Below, one piece after another: positions 25,725 through 33,065 of a DNA stretch of 64,000 nucleotides (position 1 is the first letter of the stretch; the number at the start of each line of letters is the position of its first letter). The notes under the pieces were generated by a model. It was given only the letters and a program-made list of their open reading frames with translations, made no database searches and was not told the DNA's origin. Both the position numbers and the translations under genes were made by a program. Source of the DNA: a virus; the IMG/VR virus record IMGVR_UViG_3300047557_002741, positions 1-64,000 of that record. One strand, written 5' to 3'.

Positions 25725-28298
25725 TTATCCTTGTTTATATAAGAACCCTATCAGTTGTGCTTGATAATAACTATTTAATGCTTCTCTTTTAGAAAGTCCA
25801 ACAGGAATCATTCCACCACCACCTCCACCACCTATTATTGGTGGAGTAGAACCACCACCTAAAGGAATGGGTATAGAAATGATTTGTTGTTGACTTTCAT
25901 AAGATGCTTGCTGTGCAATTTGTCTTGCTTCCTGCGCTAAAGATTGTGTTGGTTGTCTAGGAACTTGTGCAAGTTGAGTAGATGGAACTGCACCACCAGT
26001 GCCTCCTTTATATTGAAATCTATCACCACCAAATATAGATCCAATAGATCTCAAATATTCTAAAGGATTAGTGGTTCCAGAAAATCCAAATCCTCTTGAG
26101 TTTCGATATTCAAGGTGGGTAACGTTAGTTGGTCCAAGTCCATGCGAAACTACTTGTCCTGGAGCAAGAACAGCACCTTTCTTAACTGCAGGATCTAATC
26201 TTCCAAGTTCTGCTAGTCTTTCAATTTTTCCAGTAGGAGTTAATATATCAACATAAGTATAGTATCCACTGCTAGTATGTTTAACATCAACGACTCTTCC
26301 ACCTAAAAATGTAATCTGTTTCGAATTGGAATACATTTGTATATCAACACCAGCGTGCTTATCCAACACTCCACCACTTCTTATTCTTGGAGCACCATAA
26401 TATTGATTTCTCCAGGTGTTTGTTTGATATTGCATTCCAACATTTTGACTTGGACCTACTGATATTGGTTGAAATCTAGCATTACCTAAGGACGTAACAT
26501 TAGCGGGTCCTGGATTTCTATTTCCATATGATATAGATCCAGGTCCAACATACCACCCAAACAAATGCCCATGTCTGGTTTTATATCCATGCCCACCAGG
26601 ATACTTATTTGCTGCTGATGGAACAGCAAAATCAGTTCTTCCTCCAACCCATTCTGCTGCATTTTTTCTTAAACTTGGATTTAGAATATTCTTCGCTGCA
26701 TCATTAACCATATTTGCAGCATTAGCCCTACCCCTAGAATGAGATGAAACAGCAGCAATTGCTGTTGCTTGATCGACAATTGCTGCCCATTTAGAAGGAT
26801 CACTTTCCCTAACTGGAGAATATTGATCTCTAGCATTAATCAATGCCTTAATACTACTTCCAGAATAAACACCAGATGCAAGTCTATTATAAATTGATTG
26901 AGCAACATCTGCTTGTCCTTGAGGATTACCACTTTCTAGAGAAGCAATAGCAGCCAATGCCCAAAAATCAGCATTGCCTCCAGATACCTGACCACCAAGA
27001 CCTCCACCAGCACTAGGTCCAGCAGGTGGTTCTGGTTCTCCTAAATCTCCGGGTGGAGGATTAATTTGAGAAATTTGACCGCTGATATTTCTATAAATTT
27101 CTTTTCCTGCCCAATCTCCAATAGCAGCACCAACGATGCCACCCAAAAATGTTCCAACGCCAGGAATTGGAAGAGCAGCAGTTCCAATCGCTCCCCCAAT
27201 TGTAGCTCCTAATGAAGCACCAACTGCTCCAGCAACTGCATTATCTAATCTCTCACCCATAGCAAGATCAATACCAATACCAATTAATGCACCAATAAAT
27301 GGAATTTTTTTAAAAACTCCTGATACTTTTGCTAAGTGTTTAGCACCTTTTTCACCAAATAATTTTTCAGCCCTTTTTACAAAAGTTGCTGCTGGACGAC
27401 CTCCAATAGCAGCAGCACCTCTTACTCCGGTTCTTGGCAATCCTCTTCTTCCAATAGCGCCAAGACCTCTCTTGGCAACTCCTGTTGCCCTTGTAGAAGC
27501 AGCACCAGTTGCAAGACCAGAAATATTTTTAAAAGTGCTACCCACAAAATTACTAAGTGCTTTTCCAGTCCTAACTAATAAATTTTTTACACTTTTTCCA
27601 AGTGTACTTAATAATTTTCCAGTAAGTTGAGCAGGACCTTTTAATAATGTAGATCCAATTTTAGCAACATTTTTTATAAGTCCTTGGGCAGTATTACTCA
27701 ATGAAATAATAGAAAATTTGATCAAATTAAAAACATTATCAAATCCATTCAAAATATCATCAAGAGCAGAGAAAATAAATTTTCTTTTAGATACAAGAAA
27801 GTTTAACAAACTTCCCAAAAGAATATTTCCAAAAAAGTTTAAAATAGTATCTAAAAAACTAAATTTAGGAAGAGATGGTATTTTTACTCCAGGAATTTTT
27901 GGAATTTTTGGTTTTTCTAATTCTGCTTCTTTTTTTTCTTTTTTTTCTTTTTCATCTAGTTTTCTTTCTTCTCTTATATCTTTATTCTTTTGATTTTTTC
28001 TATCAATAAAAAAATTAACTAAACTATCTAAAGTATCTTTTATTGAAGAAAATCTTTCATTAACATTTTCAAAAGAATTTTTACTGTCTCCAAAAGAATA
28101 TTTTTGAGGTTCTTTAATTAAAGAAGAAGAGGTTTTTACAATTGCCGAAGAAATTTTAGGTCTAAGTTGAATTGAAGATCCTTTTGTTTTTACAATTGCA
28201 CTACTCTTTTTATTTCTTCCAAACAAAGATTCCGTTGATATTTTTTTATCAACTATTTTTCCCGATTGTGTAGATGGTGGTAAGAGTGGTGTTGCCAT
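25725..28298 (-). CDS. Tape-measure/hub protein with cell-wall hydrolase domains
   Basis: The 857-residue protein has a basic N-terminus, a charged linker (about 100-130), hydrophobic stretches at about 150-205 and a glycine-zipper-like segment at 335-395. After that comes a SleB-type hydrolase-like block at about 441-585 (ALAAIASLESGNPQGQADVAQSIYNRLASG, then GGHGYKTRHGHLFGWYVG) and an M23-like block at about 645-735 with HAGVD (metal-binding HxxxD) but HLE where HxH is usual, so the second metal motif is altered. A proline/glycine-rich end (GGGSTPPIIGGGGGGG) follows. Likely a tape-measure or hub protein that carries wall-cutting activity, replacing the lysozyme missing from gp5. Confidence 0.7.
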   Translation of the reverse strand: MATPLLPPSTQSGKIVDKKISTESLFGRNKKSSAIVKTKGSSIQLRPKISSAIVKTSSSLIKEPQKYSFGDSKNSFENVNERFSSIKDTLDSLVNFFIDRKNQKNKDIREERKLDEKEKKEKKEAELEKPKIPKIPGVKIPSLPKFSFLDTILNFFGNILLGSLLNFLVSKRKFIFSALDDILNGFDNVFNLIKFSIISLSNTAQGLIKNVAKIGSTLLKGPAQLTGKLLSTLGKSVKNLLVRTGKALSNFVGSTFKNISGLATGAASTRATGVAKRGLGAIGRRGLPRTGVRGAAAIGGRPAATFVKRAEKLFGEKGAKHLAKVSGVFKKIPFIGALIGIGIDLAMGERLDNAVAGAVGASLGATIGGAIGTAALPIPGVGTFLGGIVGAAIGDWAGKEIYRNISGQISQINPPPGDLGEPEPPAGPSAGGGLGGQVSGGNADFWALAAIASLESGNPQGQADVAQSIYNRLASGVYSGSSIKALINARDQYSPVRESDPSKWAAIVDQATAIAAVSSHSRGRANAANMVNDAAKNILNPSLRKNAAEWVGGRTDFAVPSAANKYPGGHGYKTRHGHLFGWYVGPGSISYGNRNPGPANVTSLGNARFQPISVGPSQNVGMQYQTNTWRNQYYGAPRIRSGGVLDKHAGVDIQMYSNSKQITFLGGRVVDVKHTSSGYYTYVDILTPTGKIERLAELGRLDPAVKKGAVLAPGQVVSHGLGPTNVTHLEYRNSRGFGFSGTTNPLEYLRSIGSIFGGDRFQYKGGTGGAVPSTQLAQVPRQPTQSLAQEARQIAQQASYESQQQIISIPIPLGGGSTPPIIGGGGGGGMIPVGLSKREALNSYYQAQLIGFLYKQG

Positions 28299-28299
28299 A

Positions 28300-30324
28300 T
28301 TATCCTACAACATTATAGATTGCTTTTACAACTAAAGTAGTCATATTATTTGGATCTTCAGATGAGAAAGATGGAACTTCTCCCTGATTAGGAGCAGCAG
28401 AAGAAGTTGGAACAGAAGTTTTAGGTGCTCCACCTCCAGTAGGAGTTGGTATAGGCACTATTGCAGATCTTGATGGAGGAGGAAGAATGGGTGCTGGAGG
28501 CGCTTTAGTTCCTAGTTTTGCTGCAGAAATAGCATCTTTTAATGCCTTATCATATTGCTCATAATTTCTGTAATCTTCTGGTTTTATAATTCTAGTTCCT
28601 GGAATTTGTGTTTTAATTCTTTGCGCTATAGCATCAGTAAAATCTCTCTCAGTATACCCACCGTAAGATGCTCCACTTGCTGCTGCTTGAGTAGTCCTAG
28701 GATCTGTCGATGAATTTGGTATCATTCTTCTTGAATGATCCATTCCAATAATTAAAGGAGCACCATCTAATGAATTTCTCAATCCATTTATAAATTCAGA
28801 CATATAATTACTATTTGCAAACCCCGAAGGGGTTTTATACTTATCAACTGCCTGCTTTAATGTCGAAAATTCAGCGAGTGCAGAAGGAGATCCAGAAGAG
28901 GTTGCAGTTTTTAATGATTTTAAATCTCTATTGACTGCAGTAGATCCTGTTCCAGGAAGTTTAGTTATTTTATTTTTTTGTGCAGATTGCGAAAGAATAG
29001 ATGCAAGTACATTCGCAAATTGACCTTGACCTATGATATGTGCTCCACCACGATAGGTACTCGTTTGAGCATCCATATGAGGAAATAAAGTTCCAACTCG
29101 ACCACCACCTTGCATTGCTTGAACACCTAATCCACCAAATTTTGGTTTATTAGTTCCGCCACCCATTGCATTCATAGCAAGTAATGTATCTCTACCCCAA
29201 AAATCACCTGCCTTATTACTCATCATTACCTCACCTTCTTGTGCGGCAATCAATCTATCATCTTTTCCAAACCCACTAACTTTAATACCTGATTTATTTG
29301 TTATCTTTCCGCCATTCATAAAGGATATATCACCAACATTTATAACTGGACCACCACCTTCTTGTTGTTGAACAGGAAAAGGTGTTGGTATTTGTGGAGG
29401 ACCAGAAATTGTTGGTATTTGAGGAGCAGTAATCTGTTTTGCTCCAGGTATTAATCCGATTGCATTATTAATTTGACCTATTAACCCACTAATTCCAGCA
29501 TTAATTCCATTTATAACAAAATTAATTGGAGACACCACCATATTCCAAAGAAATGATATAATATTATTGAGAAATCCAACGATATTATTGGCAAGACTCT
29601 TTAGTGGATTTAGTATAATTCCAGGATTTTTAAAAACAGATAATAAAAAATTCAAAGCAGAACCAATCAATATTGACATAAAAAATTGTTTGATTCTATC
29701 AAAAAAACTTACAAAAGGTTTTGCTACTTTTTCAAAAATTTTATTCGCTCCTTTAACACCAGTTTCAAGTCTAGATTCTTTTTTTCTTTTTTTATCTATT
29801 TCACTTTTCTTTCTTTGCCTTTCTTTTTCTTTCTTTTCAATATTATCTTCTTCTTTAATAGTTGATAGTAATTTTTCTAATTTATCATTAACATCTGTTA
29901 GTTCTTTTATTAAATCTTCATTCAAAAACTTAACAATTTTATTATTTAATTCAGTCTTTTCTTCTGGTTGTTCTACGCTTGGTGGAAGTAATTTTTTAGA
30001 ATCAAGTTTAACTTTTTGTGATGAAGGTGCTTGGCGATTCATCACTTTCGCAATATTAATTTTCTTTGGTTTTATTTTAAAGGCACCTGTTTTTCCCTTT
30101 ACTCTTTTATATTCATTTGTAATTAATTCAACGCTTTCGGTAGTCATTTTACTACCGGACATTCTACCTTTAATTGATGCCTCTTTTAATTCACTAGCAT
30201 ATTCTTCATACGTTAAATCAAATACATCTTCCAATCCTAAAATTGAAAGAATTTGAGAGTTTATTTCTTCTTCTACTAAATCGGAAGGTTTTTTTGGAGA
30301 AGGAGCAAGTGCATCAACCGCCAT
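28300..30324 (-). CDS. Tape-measure-like tail protein
   Basis: The 674-residue protein has a helical charged N-terminal third (coiled-coil KLEKLLSTIKEEDNIEKKEK and following basic run), a membrane-type block at about 215-275 (FFMSILIGSALNFLLSVF, IVGFLNNIISFLWNMVVS) and then a glycine-rich C-terminal half. The segment DDRLIAAQEGEVMMSNKAGDFWG is the recurring 'Gly-Glu-x-Met' signature near the end of tape measures. Paired with the next gene, which has a similar N-terminal architecture, it probably determines tail length and reaches the membrane. It is preceded by the frameshift ORF, the usual neighbour of tape measures. Confidence 0.65.
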   Translation of the reverse strand: MAVDALAPSPKKPSDLVEEEINSQILSILGLEDVFDLTYEEYASELKEASIKGRMSGSKMTTESVELITNEYKRVKGKTGAFKIKPKKINIAKVMNRQAPSSQKVKLDSKKLLPPSVEQPEEKTELNNKIVKFLNEDLIKELTDVNDKLEKLLSTIKEEDNIEKKEKERQRKKSEIDKKRKKESRLETGVKGANKIFEKVAKPFVSFFDRIKQFFMSILIGSALNFLLSVFKNPGIILNPLKSLANNIVGFLNNIISFLWNMVVSPINFVINGINAGISGLIGQINNAIGLIPGAKQITAPQIPTISGPPQIPTPFPVQQQEGGGPVINVGDISFMNGGKITNKSGIKVSGFGKDDRLIAAQEGEVMMSNKAGDFWGRDTLLAMNAMGGGTNKPKFGGLGVQAMQGGGRVGTLFPHMDAQTSTYRGGAHIIGQGQFANVLASILSQSAQKNKITKLPGTGSTAVNRDLKSLKTATSSGSPSALAEFSTLKQAVDKYKTPSGFANSNYMSEFINGLRNSLDGAPLIIGMDHSRRMIPNSSTDPRTTQAAASGASYGGYTERDFTDAIAQRIKTQIPGTRIIKPEDYRNYEQYDKALKDAISAAKLGTKAPPAPILPPPSRSAIVPIPTPTGGGAPKTSVPTSSAAPNQGEVPSFSSEDPNNMTTLVVKAIYNVVG

Positions 30325-30490
30325 TTTGTTGTTGTTTTAGTTTTTCTTCTTCCAGATGTTGTTGTAATAATGCAATATAAATGTCCCTTTCCCAAGGAAT
30401 CATATTTTCAATCTCTGTTAATGAATATTTATGGTACTGCATCAAAGCAAAATTGATTCGGAAATAATTTTCCAAATCCATATGTACCAT
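30314..30490 (-). CDS. Frameshift extension of gp26 / 58-residue ORF
   Basis: ATG at 30490, with a better-placed second ATG at 30481 (MDLENYFRINFALMQYHKYS, then LTEIENMIPWERDIYIALLQ) after AGGA. It is in the -1 frame of the upstream gp26-like gene and the frame is open back to the slippery heptamer at 30499-30505. A frameshift would give a 299-residue fusion. This layout (chaperone gene, -1 extension, tape measure) matches tail assembly chaperones of other tailed phages such as lambda G/GT. The stop overlaps the tape-measure start by 11 nt. The ORF could also be translated on its own. Confidence 0.72.
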   Translation of the reverse strand: MVHMDLENYFRINFALMQYHKYSLTEIENMIPWERDIYIALLQQHLEEEKLKQQQNGG

Positions 30491-30492
30491 TC

Positions 30493-31212
30493 CTATGCGA
30501 AAAAACTAGAAAGACCCTCCAAAACGACAGTGCTCTCTACATTAGTTTTTGGATTTTTGAGTGTGATTTCATGTGATAGTTTGGGCATCGTTTCAAAAAA
30601 CTTTTCAATTTGTTTGAACTGCATACTGTTCATTTGCTCTAGAAATTCTACCAATTCTTTTTTAGTTACATCCGATGCCGCCCAAACTTCTTCTTCATTA
30701 TAAATTTTATCAATACAAGATGAAATCAAACTAAACGATTGGTCCATATTTGTTTGATTAGACAAATCAAAATTAGTCTTAATAAATTGATCTAATGAAG
30801 GATATTTCATTTCCATTATTAGATGTTCATCAAGTTTAATTTTTTTATTATGCTCTGGATCTTTCTTTATCTTAATATCATCAATATTAATATCAACAGG
30901 AACTGAAGTTTCTCCATCATCAGGAGCAATTAAATTAACTTCTATTTTTTCGCCAACAGATTTACCACGAATATTAAGAAACAAAAATTCGATATCAAAA
31001 GTAGGAAGATTTTCTACTTTAATAGATCTTGTTTGAATGCAATTTTTTAATACTGCTTTAATTGCGTTTGAAATTTCTTTTGTGTCCTCACTCTCTAATG
31101 CTAACAAAAGAAGTTTTTCTTCTTTAACTAAAAATGGTCTGTACTTTATTTTCTGTCCAGTTGAAGGCAACTCAAGTTCATAAGTTGGGGTTGCAATTGT
31201 AGGTAAGGGCAT
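30493..31212 (-). CDS. gp26: Baseplate hub assembly protein, gp26-like (T4 baseplate family)
   Basis: The 239-residue protein resembles T4 gp26 and its relatives (PF12322): YELELPSTGQKIKYRPFLVKEEKLLLLALES near the start, a VENLPTFDIEFLFLNIRGKSVGE block, and a helical C-terminal half ending VVLEGLSSFFA. In T4 the protein is needed for hub assembly. Directly downstream in the -1 frame is a 58-residue ORF, and the last codons hold a slippery heptamer, suggesting that this protein and its extended form behave as tail assembly chaperones for the following tape-measure-like proteins. The gene is preceded by a CTAAATA late box at 31239-31245. Confidence 0.82.
   Translation of the reverse strand: MPLPTIATPTYELELPSTGQKIKYRPFLVKEEKLLLLALESEDTKEISNAIKAVLKNCIQTRSIKVENLPTFDIEFLFLNIRGKSVGEKIEVNLIAPDDGETSVPVDINIDDIKIKKDPEHNKKIKLDEHLIMEMKYPSLDQFIKTNFDLSNQTNMDQSFSLISSCIDKIYNEEEVWAASDVTKKELVEFLEQMNSMQFKQIEKFFETMPKLSHEITLKNPKTNVESTVVLEGLSSFFA
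30499..30520 (-). other. Predicted -1 ribosomal frameshift site
   Basis: On the minus strand the gp26 gene ends AGT TTT TTC GCA TAG. The heptamer T TTT TTC (30499-30505) fits X XXY YYZ in the zero frame. GGAGGG (30515-30520) lies 9 nt before it, the position of a stimulatory Shine-Dalgarno such as in dnaX. A weak stem (GGAAA/TTTCC) follows about 23 nt later. Slipping leads in frame into the 58-residue ORF. Confidence 0.7.
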
Positions 31213-31238
31213 AATGTCCTATAGAATTTCAGTGTGAT

Positions 31239-31245
31239 TATTTAG
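31239..31245 (-). promoter_or_regulatory. Late promoter box CTAAATA
   Basis: CTAAATAATC on the minus strand, 27 nt before the ATG at 31212 and overlapping the last codon of the gp54 gene. Would start the gp26/tape-measure/hub operon. Confidence 0.6.
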
Positions 31246-32108
31246 TCCGGAAATAAACGTTCTCCAGCATAATTAGTTAATGCTCTTGTAGAACTTGCAT
31301 ATAATTCATCTCCTTCTAGTGCGCCACCAGAAAAAGCACCAGGAATATTTTGATTAATGGTATATGGATCTCCATCATATGCAGGTCCAAAACTTGTTCT
31401 GGCAGTATTTAATTCAGGAACTCCAGGTGCATTTGTATTAGATTTTATTTCTTTTGCTGGAAGAAACTTTCTTTCTCTAACATAACGAATATAAGAAAAT
31501 GAAACCGTACATTTTAATAACTGACTTTGATCATATGAAACAGGCATTGAAACCATGTTTATAGGAAATGCTCCAACAAAAGTATAATACATTACAGATC
31601 CAGCAAGATATAAATCTTTTTCAAATTTAGTTAGAAAAATATCAGTTTTGTATTCATTTGGATATATGACCCTATTATTTACATATGGACTTTTAAAATC
31701 TTGCCTATCCAACCCACTACTAAATCTCCTGCTTCCTTCACCCGAAATATAGTTCAACCATCCATCAAAAAACTCAATGACATTATAATTTCTATCAACA
31801 TAAAAAGTAAGATCCAAAGTATCATCATATATTCTTCTATAAGCCATCTTTTCAGTAACACCATGATAATCATTAGTTACTTCATGAGTTGCTAAAGAAG
31901 ATCCAGGTAAAGATGCCTCAGAACAAAGTAGTTGAATATTTGATATTATATCTCCAGAAATATCTCTACCAGAAAATTGAAGAAACTCTTTCAAATTTTC
32001 TGGTGGAGATATATCAACATGATATAATGAAGTTTGAGCAATATTAAGAACTCTAGATTTTATATCACTAACATTATAATGACGAGCGGGCGTTGGTGTT
32101 CCAGCCAT
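31242..32108 (-). CDS. gp54: Baseplate tail-tube junction protein, gp54/gp19-like
   Basis: The 288-residue protein follows the tail-tube fold shared by T4 gp19, gp48 and gp54: LYHVDISPPENLKEFLQFSG, LLCSEASLPGSSLATHEVTNDYHGV, RRIYDDTLDLTFYVDRNYNVIEFFDGWLNYI, then YYTFVGAFPINMVSMPVSYDQSQLLKCTVSFSYIRYV. The 'PGS', 'hEvtndyhGv' and 'aFPinm' blocks are diagnostic. At this place beside gp26 and divergent from gp4/gp48 it is most likely the initiator of tail-tube polymerisation. Its divergent promoter region with gp4 is only 33 bp. Expressed late. Confidence 0.8.
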   Translation of the reverse strand: MAGTPTPARHYNVSDIKSRVLNIAQTSLYHVDISPPENLKEFLQFSGRDISGDIISNIQLLCSEASLPGSSLATHEVTNDYHGVTEKMAYRRIYDDTLDLTFYVDRNYNVIEFFDGWLNYISGEGSRRFSSGLDRQDFKSPYVNNRVIYPNEYKTDIFLTKFEKDLYLAGSVMYYTFVGAFPINMVSMPVSYDQSQLLKCTVSFSYIRYVRERKFLPAKEIKSNTNAPGVPELNTARTSFGPAYDGDPYTINQNIPGAFSGGALEGDELYASSTRALTNYAGERLFPD

Positions 32109-32109
32109 C

Positions 32110-32117
32110 TATAAATA
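32110..32117 (+). promoter_or_regulatory. T4-type late promoter TATAAATA
   Basis: TATAAATA followed by CTTTTTGACC in the 33-bp gap between divergent genes, 24 nt before the gp4 ATG at 32142. Drives gp4 and the following plus-strand genes. Confidence 0.75.
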
Positions 32118-32141
32118 CTTTTTGACCGTTATATATTATGT

Positions 32142-32597
32142 ATGCTGGAAATGGCAGAAAGTATTAAAAGTATCTACAAACCATCCTACCCAGAAAAGTA
32201 TAGAGGTGATGCAAATAATATAATTTGCAGAAGCAGTTGGGAAAGAAAATTTTGTTATTATTGTGACCATAATCCAAGCATTGTATCTTGGGCATCAGAA
32301 GAATTTTCTGTACCTTATGTATCTCCAGTAGATAACCGTGTTCATAGATATTTTCCAGATTATCTAATCAAAGTTAAAGAACAATCTGGACAAATTAAAA
32401 CTTATGTAATTGAAGTGAAACCAAAAAAACAAACCGTTCCACCAAAACAAAAATCAAGAGTGACTAAATCGTATCTTTATGAATGCAAAACTTATGCGGT
32501 AAATCAAGCAAAATGGAAAGCAGCAAAGGAATGGTGTGCGGATAGAATGCTAGAATTCAAAGTCATAACAGAAGAAGAACTTTTTAATAACCGATAA
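32142..32597 (+). CDS. gp4: Head completion nuclease, gp4-like
   Basis: The 151-residue protein resembles T4 gp4 (gp50/gp65): ICRSSWERKFCYYCDHNPSIVSWASEEFSVPY, then VHRYFPDYLIKV and TYVIEVKPKKQTVPPK. The WE...D...EVKP pattern is the PD-(D/E)XK nuclease core, with Asp of FPDYL and Glu/Lys of IEVKP. In T4 this protein finishes head filling and helps tail joining. The stop TAA at 32595-32597 overlaps the next ATG by 1 nt. An internal ATG four codons in (MAESIK) is a possible start. Confidence 0.85.
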   Translation: MLEMAESIKSIYKPSYPEKYRGDANNIICRSSWERKFCYYCDHNPSIVSWASEEFSVPYVSPVDNRVHRYFPDYLIKVKEQSGQIKTYVIEVKPKKQTVPPKQKSRVTKSYLYECKTYAVNQAKWKAAKEWCADRMLEFKVITEEELFNNR

Positions 32598-32989
32598 TGG
32601 CAGAAGGTTTTGGTCAGTATATAGAAAAATCATCTAACTCAAGGATTAGAGAACTCAAAAAGAGAGTTGTCGCATTAGGAAGTGGAGATCCTGAAGATAT
32701 AATGCTAATCATTATGGAAATCTTTAAGGATCAGGTATTCATTCCAGAAGTAGGAAAGTTTTATACGTTTGTTTATAATCCTAAAACACCCAATATTGAA
32801 TACGATCAACATCCGTTAATTGCTTGTACAGAAATTCAAAGTTGGGGATTTAGAGGAATTAATTTTCACTGGAGAAAATACAGAAACTATACTTGGCAAG
32901 AAGTAGCAGGAAGACTTCATGTAGTTAAATATGATGAATTAGATGAGTTACTTGAATTACAATATGGAAAATTCCTAATAAATAAATAA
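32597..32989 (+). CDS. Conserved virion-associated protein of unknown function
   Basis: The 130-residue protein lies between gp4 and gp48 in the order seen in T4-like cyanophages. Landmarks: EDIMLIIMEIFKDQVFIPEVGKFYTFVYNPKTPNIEYDQHP, then GFRGINFHWRKYRNYTWQEV. This looks like a small beta-barrel with conserved tryptophans. I do not recognise a named family. The position suggests a structural or head-to-tail joining protein. A GINFHW-type block occurs in several phage head-tail proteins, but that is not proof. Confidence 0.6.
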   Translation: MAEGFGQYIEKSSNSRIRELKKRVVALGSGDPEDIMLIIMEIFKDQVFIPEVGKFYTFVYNPKTPNIEYDQHPLIACTEIQSWGFRGINFHWRKYRNYTWQEVAGRLHVVKYDELDELLELQYGKFLINK

Positions 32990-33058
32990 AAACCTCCTTA
33001 TCAATGTCTCATACTCTACAAACAATTGAGATTATTAATCCTTTTTCAAATAAGGAGG
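32979..33058 (+). promoter_or_regulatory. gp48 leader: late promoter boxes and RBS-hiding inverted repeat
   Basis: ATAAATAAATAAA around 32979-32991 contains a late-box match. CCTCCTTAT (32993-33001) is perfectly complementary to ATAAGGAGG (33050-33058), which contains the gp48 ribosome binding site; TCTCA/TGAGA can extend the fold inside the loop. If transcription starts upstream of 32993, the repeat could shut off gp48 translation. Confidence 0.5.
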
Positions 33059-33065
33059 AAGTTTA

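Noticed and set aside
26071-30256. Several plus-strand ORFs of 60-230 codons across the tape-measure-like genes
   Set aside because: Antisense to well-supported genes; no ribosome binding sites or motifs.
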